Source: DASXUG01 sp964620425 (lineage in GTDB: Bacteria > Pseudomonadota > Gammaproteobacteria > Burkholderiales > Methylophilaceae). From it: 64,000 bases of DNA. The position numbers and the translations under genes were made by a program. Shown here piece by piece: positions 1 to 9,343 of the stretch. Numbering within the stretch: the stretch's first letter is position 1; each line of letters begins with the position of its first letter. The notes below the pieces were generated by a model. It did not search any database. It saw only the letters and a program-made list of their open reading frames with translations, and had not been told where the DNA came from. The stretch lies in contig CAZUGV010000006.1 of NCBI GenBank assembly GCA_964620425.1, positions 1 to 64,000 of the forward strand, in the 5' to 3' direction.

Positions 1-1686
1 TGAAAGGCAATACTTCAGTAGGCAAGAAAGTGTCTAGTAAGGACTGGTCGATTCAAGGCATATGCCAATGTCGCTATTGAGCAAGTCCGCGCCAATATTA
101 AAGCGCTTATCTCCGATGTTAATTTACTCTCTAGCTCTGCCCGAGCGGGTGAGTTGTCTGTACGTGCAGAAAGTAGCCAGCATAATGGCGATTTCCGCAT
201 CATTGTCGATGGAATTAATCAAACGTTAGATGCCATTGTTGAGCCGCTGAATATGGCTTCAGAGTGCGTAAATAGTCTATCTCAGGGCACTGTTCCGCCA
301 AAAATTGAAAAACAACTGAATGGCGATTTCAACATCATCAAAGACAACCTAAATGCTTGTATTGATTCAATGAATCGTTTGTTGATTGATACCAATTTGT
401 TGGCTAGTGCAGCTGAACAGGGAGATCTCTCAACGCGTGCTGATGTCTCTTTGCATACTGGCGATTTCCGCAAGATTATTGAGGCGGTGAATAATGCATT
501 GAGTTTAGTGATTGGGCCTTTAGACGTTGCGACAAACTGTATTGAGCGTATTTCCAAGGGAGATTTGCCACGCGAAATTCACGATGAATGGAATGGCGAT
601 TTCAACAAGATTAAAACCAATTTAAATACCTGTATCCACGCCATTAATGGCTTAGTAGCAGATGCAAATATGCTATCAGAAGCTGCGGCGGATGGTCATG
701 TGACGGTGCGCGCTGATATTGAACTACATCAGGGTAATTACCGCAAGATTATTGAAGGCGTAAATGCAACGCTAGAAACCATCGTACAGCCGATTGTTAC
801 GGTAAAAAACGCTACGTTATCCATCAATCTTGCCTCAGAAAATATTGCCATAGGTAATGGAAACTTGGCAAGGCGCACGGAGGAGCAAGCTAGCAATCTT
901 GAAAATGCTGCTAAACGTTTAGATGAACTTGCAGGAACTGTGAATCAAAATGCAGCAAATGCCAAGCAGGCAAGCCAACTTGCTTTAGTGGCTTCTGAGG
1001 TTGCGGCTAAAGGCGGCGATGTGGTGGGGCGAGTGGTGATGACCATGGCAAGTATTAACGAAAGTGCCCGCAAAATTGAAGACATTATCTCCGTGATTGA
1101 TAGCATTGCTTTTCAGACCAATATTCTAGCGTTAAATGCGGCTGTAGAAGCTGCTCGTGCGGGTGAACAAGGAAGAGGTTTTGCCGTCGTGGCTGGTGAA
1201 GTTCGCAACCTTGCGCAGCGCTCAGCGAGTGCCGCTAAAGAAATTAAAGAGTTGATTATCGACTCAGTCAACAGAACGACTGACGGTACTGTGCAGGTTG
1301 AAAATGCAGGTAAAACCATGGAGGAGATTGTCACCTCCGTTCAGCATGTAAGTAGCATCATTAGCGAAATTGCAGCAGCGTCATTAGAGCAAAGTTCGGG
1401 CATTAATGAAGTCAACAAAGCGATTTCTAACATGGAAGAAGTCACCCGTCAAAATGCTGGCTTGGTCAAAGAAGCGGCATCTGCTGCGGCATCTTTATTG
1501 ACTGAATCTCAGCAATTGAGCAACTCAGTGAGTGTGTTTAATTTGGGTGACCTCGCTGAAGGCGAATTAATGGCCAGCAGTCGAACAAAACCTACTCAAT
1601 CAGCTGAGCCGATTGAAGTTGAAGAAGAGTATGTTGCGATGGCAAAAACAGGCACCGATGACAGCCCAGCTTGGGAGGAGTTTTAA
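1..1686 (+). CDS. Methyl-accepting chemotaxis protein, 5' end broken by an apparent frameshift
   Basis: Chemoreceptor signalling to CheA/CheW. From about 70 the frame reads as a run of HAMP-like repeats: units with GDFRKI/GDFNKI cores alternate with units reading NLLASAAEQGDLSTRAD or NMLSEAAADG. The conserved MCP hairpin follows (NILALNAAVEAARAG, then GRGFAVVAGEVRNLAQRSA). The protein ends in AWEEF, like the NWETF docking peptide for CheR/CheB. The first start codon in this frame is a poor TTG at 154, inside a HAMP repeat, and a TAG lies at 19-21. Frame 3 is open from 3 to about 56 and could begin with ATG if base 0 is A. Skipping one G near 54-57 joins it to the HAMP frame. No membrane segment is visible. 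It is either a frameshifted pseudogene or a sequence error. Confidence 0.75.
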
Positions 1687-1747
1687 GCAACTTTGTAAGC
1701 TTAAACGTTTGGATCAATATTAAGCAGTATTTTTATGAAGAGTGAAA

Positions 1748-2542
1748 ATGACGACTGAAAATAAAGTACAAATAGACTCACTGTATGGCTTACTTGAAAA
1801 GTTATTGCCAATTTGGGCGGCACAGATTCAGGCCTCACGAAGTATTACTGACGAATCTATTACCCATTTAAGCCAGTTGTTTTATGGTCTGGCGCAACGC
1901 ATTCAAACCACTGTGGCGCTTAAATCGCAGAATCAAAGCATTGGCGCCTTGATAGCGATATTTCAAGAGAGCCAATTCAAGCAACAAAAAATGATTGAGT
2001 CTTCAATGGATGAAAGGCTGGCTTTAACTGGTGCTATAACAAATTTAAGCGCTTTTGCAATCAGTGACACTGAATCTAAAAACACCCATGCATTAAACCC
2101 TGAGTTGCATGAGGCGATTCTTTACGCGGTAGAGCTTGCAAAATCGTATGAGCGCAAAGAGGCGGCTATGCTATCCCAGTATGAACACTTACAAAAACAA
2201 TTAGCAGAGAAACTATCTGCCTTCACACATGATTTATCGAATCAAACAGAAAGACTCAATATTGAAGGTCAGCATATTAGTAAGGATATTTCTGATGTTT
2301 TGGTTTCATTGCAGTTTCAAGATCGAGTGAACCAGATGTTGGCTCATGTGAACAATGATTTAAACAAATTGGACACCGCTCTCAAGGGGGTTGGGGCTGA
2401 TATTAATGCTGAAGGTTGGATTTCTGATTTTGCTAAAGCGTATGTAATGCAAGAGCAGCATGATATTCATAACCAAGTGTTTGGCACTGTGACAGCGGGT
2501 GCTGGATCTTCAAGTAGCTCGGATGAAATTACATTTTTCTAA
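1748..2542 (+). CDS. CheZ-like chemotaxis protein (putative CheY-P phosphatase)
   Basis: A 264-aa helical, soluble protein without signal peptide or membrane segment, between a receptor gene and cheY. Near residue 192 it reads LQFQDRVNQML. This places Asp and Gln four residues apart after FQ, as in the CheZ active site (FQDLTGQ, Asp143/Gln147 in E. coli). After a Gly/Ser-rich linker the chain ends DEITFF, a short acidic-aromatic tail that could bind CheY as the CheZ C-terminus does. No other CheZ, CheC or CheX is seen in the cluster. The ATG at 1748 is preferred over GTG 1742 because GAAGAG at 1737-1742 gives normal spacing. The function is inferred from motif and context. A receptor-fragment-like scaffold is an alternative. 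Confidence 0.6.
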   Translation: MTTENKVQIDSLYGLLEKLLPIWAAQIQASRSITDESITHLSQLFYGLAQRIQTTVALKSQNQSIGALIAIFQESQFKQQKMIESSMDERLALTGAITNLSAFAISDTESKNTHALNPELHEAILYAVELAKSYERKEAAMLSQYEHLQKQLAEKLSAFTHDLSNQTERLNIEGQHISKDISDVLVSLQFQDRVNQMLAHVNNDLNKLDTALKGVGADINAEGWISDFAKAYVMQEQHDIHNQVFGTVTAGAGSSSSSDEITFF

Positions 2543-2569
2543 ATTTAACTAGTAACGAAAGGGTGTGTA

Positions 2570-2938
2570 ATGGCTAAAACAATCATGGTAATTGATGACT
2601 CTGCTTCAATTAGGCAAGTTGTCGGAATTGCGCTTAAAACCGCTGGGTACGATGTCATCGAGGCCGAAGATGGCGTTGATGCACTCAAAAAACTAACAGG
2701 ACAAAAGGTTCACTTAATGGTTTGCGATGTGAATATGCCTAATATGAATGGCATAGAGTTTGTCGCAGCCTCTAAAAAAATGCCTGCGTATAAATTTACT
2801 CCAGTGATTATGTTGACCACGGAAAGTGGAGAGGAAATGAAAATGCAAGGTCGAGATGCTGGGGTGAAAGCTTGGATGGTAAAACCATTTCAACCGCCAC
2901 AATTATTAAACGCAGTTTCTAAGTTGATTTTGCCATAA
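2570..2938 (+). CDS. cheY: CheY-type single-domain response regulator
   Basis: A 122-aa stand-alone receiver domain. It has the acidic pair in VIDDS (residues 9-10), the phosphoacceptor Asp in VCDVNMP (about 53), Thr in MLTTES and Lys in MVKPFQ (about 105), so it should be phosphorylated by CheA and act on the motor or another output. It lies 27 bp after the CheZ-like gene and before the STAS gene, with GAAAGG upstream of the ATG. A close paralogue sits at the end of the cluster (11100). Confidence 0.92.
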   Translation: MAKTIMVIDDSASIRQVVGIALKTAGYDVIEAEDGVDALKKLTGQKVHLMVCDVNMPNMNGIEFVAASKKMPAYKFTPVIMLTTESGEEMKMQGRDAGVKAWMVKPFQPPQLLNAVSKLILP

Positions 2939-2988
2939 CAGAATGTGTCTGATGATCAACTTAAATACCTAATTTGGAGTGACTGATT

Positions 2989-3312
2989 ATGCCCGTTAGC
3001 ATTGAAAAGAATGGTACGACTAGCAAAGTAGCGATTGATGGAGAAATTACCATCTACGTGGTTGGGGAGCTTAAAGAGGCTTTGCAAGATACGTTTAAAG
3101 AGGCCAAAGAGATTGAGATAGATTTGTCGCAAGTGACAGAAATTGATGGTGCGGGTTTGCAGTTACTTTTGGCCGCTAAAGTGTTAACAATTGCGCGGGG
3201 CAGTCAGCTAAGACTAGTAGCACACAGCACACCAGTCTTGAACGCGTTGGCGCTAAGTGATTTGGCTGGTTTTTTTGGCGACCCTATCGTCATGCAACCT
3301 GAATTAGCGTGA
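2989..3312 (+). CDS. STAS-domain protein of the chemotaxis cluster
   Basis: A 107-aa stand-alone STAS domain (anti-sigma-factor-antagonist fold) with core DLSQVTEIDGAGLQLLLAAK. SpoIIAA-type antagonists carry a phosphorylatable Ser in a DSSG-like loop. Here the loop reads DGAG, so no Ser is available at that place. It lies directly upstream of cheA (26 bp) with TTGGAGTGA before the ATG. It is probably a protein-interaction module of the signalling complex rather than a partner-switching antagonist. The partner is unknown. Confidence 0.85.
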   Translation: MPVSIEKNGTTSKVAIDGEITIYVVGELKEALQDTFKEAKEIEIDLSQVTEIDGAGLQLLLAAKVLTIARGSQLRLVAHSTPVLNALALSDLAGFFGDPIVMQPELA

Positions 3313-3338
3313 TGTTGGCATAAAAATAAGGAACAAAA

Positions 3339-5555
3339 ATGAATCTCGACGCTGCATTGCAAACCTTCATTTTAGAAAGCCGTGAGCTACTAGAAAAAAT
3401 GGAAGAGGCATTACTCCAGTTGGAGAATGTCCCCGATGATAAAGATAGCATTAATGCTATTTTTCGTGCTGCGCACACCATTAAAGGCTCTTCTGGCTTA
3501 TTTGGTCTCGACTATGTGGTTTCATTCGCACATGTCGCAGAAAGTGTACTCGATAAGGTACGTAGTGCAGTAGTGAAAGTAGACGAACCTTTAATTGCCC
3601 TGTTTTTAGAGGTGGGTGACCATATTGGTGTGCTCATCGACCATGTTGCCGCAGGAACTAAGCCCGATGCGAATACTGATTTAGCAGGCCAAGCATTGAT
3701 TGACCGTTTGAATGTATATTTGTCAGCAAATTCCACATCGGAAAGTAAAGCAGCTTTAGCACAAGGCACCACTCTTTCTACAATCCCTAACGCATCAAAA
3801 AGTACTGATGCGCCTCAGATTGACACGATTGAAAGTCATCAGGAAGTGGAAAGTGACTGCTGGCATCTTTCATTGCGCTTTGGACAGGATGTCTTCCGCA
3901 ATGGCATGGATCCGTTAGGCTTTATTCGCTATATGAATACGATAGGGACAGTGGTCAATATCGTCACGATTTTTAACCATTTACCTTCTCTGGCTGATGT
4001 AGATCCAGAAAGTTGTTATTTAGGTTTTGAGATTAGTTATAGAACCGATGCAGATAAAGCAGAAATTCAAAGTATTTTTGATTTTGTTGTTGAGGATAGC
4101 GTCATCCATATTCTGCCACCGCATAGCAAGATGGCGGAGTACGTAGAGCTGATTAGTAATCTACCTGATACAGAAATGAAGCTGGGCGAGATTCTTCTGA
4201 AATGCGGCACCTTAACCGAGAAAGAGTTAGCCTACATATTAAATTATCAAAATAATCAAACCGATGACAATAAGCCAAAAATAGGCGAAGCGTTGGTGGA
4301 AAATCAAATTGTTCAGCCTGATGTCATTAATGCCGCGCTTGATAAGCAGCAGCAAGCCAAAGAGGTTAAAGCCAATGAGGCTACCCTTATCCGCGTAGAT
4401 GCAAACAAACTAGACCAACTCATTAATATGGTAGGGGAGTTGATTATTGCAGGGGCAAGCATCAACTCCATCGCGCAACGCGAAGGCTCTGTGGCGATGT
4501 TGGAAGCGACTTCAATTGTTTCCAGATTAGTTGAAGAAGTCCGTGACTCTGCACTTTCTTTACGCATGGTGCAAATTGGTGCCACATTTACCCGTTTTCA
4601 ACGCGTGGTACGCGATGTGAGCAAGGAGCTAGGTAAAGATATTCGCCTTGAAATTAGTGGTGAAGAAACTGAGTTAGATAAAACCGTGGTCGAAAAAATT
4701 GGTGACCCGCTTACTCATTTAGTCCGCAACTCCATGGATCACGGCATTGAACCAGTTGATGTTCGCATTGCTCGCGGTAAGCCCGCTCACGGCACTCTCA
4801 AATTAAATGCATATCACGATGCAGGCAATATCATTATTGAAGTCAGCGATGATGGCGGTGGTCTTAATAAAGAAAAAATATTAAATAAAGCCATTGAGCG
4901 CGGCATTATCAAAGAAGATCAGCAGCTCTCAGATACCGAAATTTACAACTTGATTTTTGAGGCTGGCTTTTCTACAGCCGATGCCGTTAGCAATTTATCT
5001 GGTCGTGGTGTTGGTATGGATGTCGTGCGTCGAAATATTCAGGCATTGCGCGGCACAGTGGATATTTATTCGGTGCCAGGTGTTGGGTCTACCATGCGTA
5101 TTCGCCTACCACTAACGTTAGCCATCATTAATGGTTTCTTGGTTGGGGTAGAACAATCTACCTATGTAATTCCGCTAGATATGGTCGTTGAGTGTATTGA
5201 GTTGGGCGCATGGAGCCAAGAAAACGTGGATGGTGATTATTTAAATCTGCGTGGAGAGGTCTTGCCCTATCGTCGATTAAGAGATCACTTTGAAGTGAGT
5301 GGTGAGCCAGCCAAGCGTGAAAATGTGGTTGTTGTGCGCTACGGCGAAAGCAAAGTGGGGCTGGTGGTTGATCGCTTACTTGGCGAGTTCCAAACCGTCA
5401 TTAAACCATTAGGAAAAGTATTTAGCAAAATTCAAGGGATTGGCGGTTTCACTATATTAGGCACAGGTGATGTCGCGTTAATTTTAGATGTACCAGGGTT
5501 ACTGCGTCAGGTAACTCAAGAAGACGTAGCAAAACTATCTGACGCAGTAAAGTAA
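3339..5555 (+). CDS. cheA: Chemotaxis histidine kinase CheA with internal MshEN-like segment
   Basis: A 738-aa kinase that phosphorylates CheY and CheB. Domain order: Hpt with His46 in AAHTIKGSSG; a low-complexity linker (about 130-170); an alpha/beta segment (about 172-262); two MshEN-like repeats (KLGEILLKCGTLTEKEL and KIGEALVENQIVQPDV, about 281-337); dimerisation helices (about 348-415); an ATPase domain with LVRNSMDHG, DDGGG and GRGVGMDVV; and a C-terminal CheW-like domain. The MshEN-like part sits where other CheA proteins have linker or P2 sequence. MshEN domains of type II secretion/pilus ATPases bind cyclic-di-GMP; here the first Arg of the motif is Lys. It follows the STAS gene by 26 bp and precedes a receptor gene. 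Confidence 0.95.
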   Translation: MNLDAALQTFILESRELLEKMEEALLQLENVPDDKDSINAIFRAAHTIKGSSGLFGLDYVVSFAHVAESVLDKVRSAVVKVDEPLIALFLEVGDHIGVLIDHVAAGTKPDANTDLAGQALIDRLNVYLSANSTSESKAALAQGTTLSTIPNASKSTDAPQIDTIESHQEVESDCWHLSLRFGQDVFRNGMDPLGFIRYMNTIGTVVNIVTIFNHLPSLADVDPESCYLGFEISYRTDADKAEIQSIFDFVVEDSVIHILPPHSKMAEYVELISNLPDTEMKLGEILLKCGTLTEKELAYILNYQNNQTDDNKPKIGEALVENQIVQPDVINAALDKQQQAKEVKANEATLIRVDANKLDQLINMVGELIIAGASINSIAQREGSVAMLEATSIVSRLVEEVRDSALSLRMVQIGATFTRFQRVVRDVSKELGKDIRLEISGEETELDKTVVEKIGDPLTHLVRNSMDHGIEPVDVRIARGKPAHGTLKLNAYHDAGNIIIEVSDDGGGLNKEKILNKAIERGIIKEDQQLSDTEIYNLIFEAGFSTADAVSNLSGRGVGMDVVRRNIQALRGTVDIYSVPGVGSTMRIRLPLTLAIINGFLVGVEQSTYVIPLDMVVECIELGAWSQENVDGDYLNLRGEVLPYRRLRDHFEVSGEPAKRENVVVVRYGESKVGLVVDRLLGEFQTVIKPLGKVFSKIQGIGGFTILGTGDVALILDVPGLLRQVTQEDVAKLSDAVK

Positions 5556-5611
5556 CAAATAATTGTTTTTTATAAAATCAAACTAATCGTAAAAATTAAG
5601 GAGCAATGAAA

Positions 5612-7846
5612 ATGGGTGCGTTAAATAAAGCAACAGCGGCAAAAGCAGGGAGCATATTCTCAAATATGAGCGCTTTAAAATTAAAGACAAAGTTCTTATT
5701 TTTGATCGGTTTTTTATTCTTGAGCATATCGGGTGCTGGATATTTTGCGAATAAAGCATATGAAGAAGTCATCATCGGCGGTAAAACCTACGGGAGTATT
5801 GTTGAGAATAAAGATTTAATCGCGGATATTTTACCGCCACCCGCCTATTTAGTTGAATCATGGCAAGTCGCTCTGGAAATGGCCGCATTAAAAGACCAAC
5901 CAGTTAAACCGCTCATCGAAAAAAGCAACAAACTTGCTGAGGAATTTGCGGCACGTTGCAAGTATTGGGACAAGCAGATTTCTGACCCTGAAATGCGCGC
6001 CTTGTTAGTGAATGAATTGCAACCAAAAGGCGAAGAGTTCTTGCGTATTCGTGATGCTGTATTCATCCCTGCGGTACTTGCTGGCAATCAAAAAGAGATT
6101 GCAGATGCACTTAAACAACTAAGCGTTGCATATCAATTACATCGATTATCCGTAGATAAACTTTCAGAGTTGATAGTCAAACAATCTAAAGTCACTGAAA
6201 CTTCAGCGACTGAGGCTATCAAGAATTCAAATCAAATGGTTTTAACCATTTTGGCTTCGGTGTTAGCGATTTTTGCAGCTTTTATTTGGGTCATTGCCAA
6301 CAGCATTACTAAACCAATCAATCAAGCGGTTGATGTAGCTAACAAGCTGGCTAATGGTAATTTAGATGTTCAAATTAACGCTGAAGCTAACAATGAAACT
6401 GGTCAGCTATTACAAGCCATCAAAGGGGTGGCTGATAATTTAAAAGGTCTGATTGCGGATATGAACCATATGTCACAACAGCATGACGCAGGTGACATTG
6501 ATGTGCAAATGGACACCAATAAATTCCAAGGTGATTATAAAACCATGGCACATGGCGTCAACACGATGGTGGCTGGTCATATTGCGGTGAAGAAAAAAGC
6601 CATGGCCTGTTTTAAATCGTTTGGTGAAGGTGATTTAGATGCGCCTATGGAGCAGTTGCCAGGTAAAAAAGCCTTTATTAATGAAACCATAGAAACTGTA
6701 CGTTCACGCATTAAAGCATTAATTGAAGATACGGATATGCTTGCCGATGCGGCAAAAGAAGGGAACTTAGATGTGCGTGCAGATGCAAGCAAACATCTTG
6801 GGGATTACCGTAAGATTGTACAAGGCATTAACGATACGTTAGACAATATTATTGTGCCTGTGAATGAAGCGGTATCTGTATTACAACAAATGGAAAAAGG
6901 TGATTTAAGCGTAAAAGTTGAAGGTGCGTACAACGGTCAGTTAGAAGAGTTTAAAAATTCAGTCAATAATATGATTGAAAAACTTTCAGGTGTGATTGCT
7001 GAAGTTAGAAATTCTGCCAACAGCCTATCTTCAGCCTCAGAGCAAATCAGCGCAACGGCACAAAGCATTAGCCAAGCCACTAGCCAACAAGCAGCAAGTG
7101 TGGAAGAAACATCTGCATCTGTGGAGCAAATGTCAGCTTCTATCAATCAAAACACTGAAAACTCTAAAGTGACTGATGGGATTGCAACGACCTCAGCCAG
7201 CCAAGCAGAGCAAGGCGGTGTTGCTGTAAAAGAAACCGTATTTGCGATGAAGAGCATTGCTGGAAAAATCAGCATTATTGATGACATTGCTTACCAAACC
7301 AACTTATTGGCACTTAATGCTGCTATTGAAGCGGCGCGCGCTGGTGAACATGGTAAAGGGTTTGCGGTGGTTGCAGCCGAGGTGCGGAAACTGGCAGAGC
7401 GTAGCCAAGTAGCTGCGCAAGAAATTGGCGAATTAGCCACAGGTAGCGTGAGCAAAGCCGAAATAGCTGGTGGCTTACTTGATGAAATGGTGCCATCAAT
7501 TAAGAAAACCTCCGATTTGGTACAAGAAATTTCTGCCGCATCTGAAGAGCAATCTGCAGGCGTGTCTCAAATTAACACCGCTATGAGTCAGCTTAACCAA
7601 ATCACGCAGCAAAACGCGAGTGCTTCAGAGCAATTAGCCGCCACAGCAGAGGAAATGAATAGCCAAGCAGATCAGCTAAAAGATTTGATGGGCTACTTTA
7701 AAATTGATGGCGCCGTATCAAATAGCCAAGTGTCGTCAAATGACAGCATCGCTACCATCAAAAAGGTAAAAGTTGCTAAAAACAGCTTGGCAAAAAAATT
7801 GGTCACGATGAGCACTATTGATGAGTCTCAGTACGTTAAATTTTAA
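5612..7846 (+). CDS. Methyl-accepting chemotaxis protein, transmembrane
   Basis: A 744-aa receptor. Membrane helix 1 lies at about residues 25-45 and helix 2 at about 208-228. They flank a periplasmic sensor containing LPPPAYLVES, a proline motif seen in a widespread sensor type. A HAMP domain and further HAMP-like units follow (GDYKTMAHGVNTM, GDYRKIVQGINDTL), then the MCP hairpin (YQTNLLALNAAIEAARAGEHG, read as two shorter parts). The C-terminus is QYVKF, resembling the xWxxF CheR/CheB docking peptide with Tyr for Trp. ATG 5612 is preferred because AAGGAG at 5598-5603 is 8 nt upstream; ATG 5606 would be only 2 nt away. It precedes cheW by 15 bp. Confidence 0.93.
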   Translation: MGALNKATAAKAGSIFSNMSALKLKTKFLFLIGFLFLSISGAGYFANKAYEEVIIGGKTYGSIVENKDLIADILPPPAYLVESWQVALEMAALKDQPVKPLIEKSNKLAEEFAARCKYWDKQISDPEMRALLVNELQPKGEEFLRIRDAVFIPAVLAGNQKEIADALKQLSVAYQLHRLSVDKLSELIVKQSKVTETSATEAIKNSNQMVLTILASVLAIFAAFIWVIANSITKPINQAVDVANKLANGNLDVQINAEANNETGQLLQAIKGVADNLKGLIADMNHMSQQHDAGDIDVQMDTNKFQGDYKTMAHGVNTMVAGHIAVKKKAMACFKSFGEGDLDAPMEQLPGKKAFINETIETVRSRIKALIEDTDMLADAAKEGNLDVRADASKHLGDYRKIVQGINDTLDNIIVPVNEAVSVLQQMEKGDLSVKVEGAYNGQLEEFKNSVNNMIEKLSGVIAEVRNSANSLSSASEQISATAQSISQATSQQAASVEETSASVEQMSASINQNTENSKVTDGIATTSASQAEQGGVAVKETVFAMKSIAGKISIIDDIAYQTNLLALNAAIEAARAGEHGKGFAVVAAEVRKLAERSQVAAQEIGELATGSVSKAEIAGGLLDEMVPSIKKTSDLVQEISAASEEQSAGVSQINTAMSQLNQITQQNASASEQLAATAEEMNSQADQLKDLMGYFKIDGAVSNSQVSSNDSIATIKKVKVAKNSLAKKLVTMSTIDESQYVKF

Positions 7847-7861
7847 TAACGGAGCGCTGAA

Positions 7862-8416
7862 ATGAATATCTTAATGAACGATTCACGTTCGCTTGCGATG
7901 CAAAATGAGATAAATATCACAGCAAGACCTGTTGATGCAGCGGAATACCTCACTTTTATGCTGGGTGAAGAGATGTTTGCCATCAACATACTCAATATCA
8001 AAGAGATTATTGAGTATGGGCAAGTGACAGAAGTACCGCGTATGCCAAGATTTATCCGTGGCGTAATTAACTTACGTGGCTCAGTTGTACCTGTGATTGA
8101 TATGTCTGCTCGTTTTGGTAAAACGCTCTCAAAAATCTCCCGAAAAACCTGCGTGGTGATTATTGAGGTGAAATGTGAAAATGAAGAACACATCGTAGGT
8201 GTCATGGTAGACGCTGTGAATGCTGTGCTGGATATTGAGGATAATCAAATCGAGCCAGCCCCAACCTTTGGCGCGAATATTCGTAATGATTTTATTCAAG
8301 GCATGGGTAAGGTCAACAACCAGTTTGTCATCATATTAAACGTAAATCATGTGCTTTCTATGGATGAAATGGCGATCCTGGCTTCGGAGAGCCAAGGGGT
8401 GGCGCATTTGAATTGA
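7862..8416 (+). CDS. cheW: Chemotaxis adaptor CheW
   Basis: A 184-aa CheW domain that couples receptors to CheA. Typical blocks are EEMFAINILNIKEII, VPRMPRFIRGVINLRGSVVPVIDM and the C-terminal FIQGMGKVNNQFVIILN. About 25 N-terminal residues precede the domain. CGGAG lies upstream of the ATG. It is 15 bp after the receptor gene and 107 bp before cheR, within the same-strand cluster. Confidence 0.95.
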   Translation: MNILMNDSRSLAMQNEINITARPVDAAEYLTFMLGEEMFAINILNIKEIIEYGQVTEVPRMPRFIRGVINLRGSVVPVIDMSARFGKTLSKISRKTCVVIIEVKCENEEHIVGVMVDAVNAVLDIEDNQIEPAPTFGANIRNDFIQGMGKVNNQFVIILNVNHVLSMDEMAILASESQGVAHLN

Positions 8417-8523
8417 TTGACTTAACAGCCGAATGAGCGTGAGTGAGTAGATTTTTTGCTCCCTGTTAGTTTCTTTTGGTTCACGTTCTTTGAATATCAA
8501 TTAAATAATAAAAAAGGTTTTAA

Positions 8524-9339
8524 ATGGAACTTAACCCAATTAATCAAAAAGAATTTTCTCTGTTTAAAGATTTTATATTTAACCATGCAGGGATTAGTTT
8601 AGCGCCTAGCAAACTGCCCTTGGTAAGTAGTCGATTAGCGAAAAGGGTTAGACATTTTGGTTTAAACACTTTTGGTGCTTATTACAAGTTGATCCAAAGC
8701 CCTGAGCATGCGCAAGAACAGCAAGTTGCGATTGATTTACTCACTACCAATGAAACACATTTTTTTAGAGAACCCAAACATTTTGATTTTTTACGCGACA
8801 AAATCATCCCCGCACGTGTAAAAGGTAAAACTTTTCGTGTGTGGAGTGCCGCGAGCTCTAGCGGTGAAGAAGCGTACACTATTGCGATGATGCTGGCTGA
8901 ATATATGCCAAATGAACCATGGGAAGTGATTGGCTCAGACATTAGTTCGGCCGTATTAGAAAAAGCGCAAATTGGCAGCTACCCCATACAACGTGCAGAA
9001 GAAATCCCAAGGCAATTTTTAACAAAATATTGCTTAAAAGGCACAGGCGATGCTGAAGGAACTTTGCTCATTTCACGTGAACTCAGACAGCGCGTTAAGT
9101 TTACTTCCGTCAATTTGACACAGCCATACCCTGATTTGGGCGAGTTTGATGTGATATTTTTGCGTAACGTGATGATTTATTTTGAAATGGAAACCAAGCA
9201 AAAAATTGTAAAACAAATGCTTCCTATGCTTCGCCCAAATGGCTATTTTTTAATCAGCCATTCTGAGAGTCTAAACGGTATATCTGATGCATTTGAAACG
9301 ATGTCTCCTTCTGTTTATAAAAAAATGAATCTTGGGTAA
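8524..9339 (+). CDS. cheR: Chemoreceptor glutamate methyltransferase CheR
   Basis: A 271-aa SAM-dependent methyltransferase that methylates receptor glutamates during adaptation. It has an N-terminal helical CheR domain, the TTNETHFFRE segment, the SAM site RVWSAASSSGEEAYTIAM (about residue 105) and FDVIFLRNVMIYF. It could dock on the terminal pentapeptides of the two receptors in this cluster. The next gene, cheD, starts 4 bp after its stop. Confidence 0.95.
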   Translation: MELNPINQKEFSLFKDFIFNHAGISLAPSKLPLVSSRLAKRVRHFGLNTFGAYYKLIQSPEHAQEQQVAIDLLTTNETHFFREPKHFDFLRDKIIPARVKGKTFRVWSAASSSGEEAYTIAMMLAEYMPNEPWEVIGSDISSAVLEKAQIGSYPIQRAEEIPRQFLTKYCLKGTGDAEGTLLISRELRQRVKFTSVNLTQPYPDLGEFDVIFLRNVMIYFEMETKQKIVKQMLPMLRPNGYFLISHSESLNGISDAFETMSPSVYKKMNLG

Positions 9340-9343
9340 TGAA

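Noticed and set aside
9332..9343. TTG start for cheD overlapping cheR
   Set aside because: The ATG at 9344 matches the usual CheD N-terminus.
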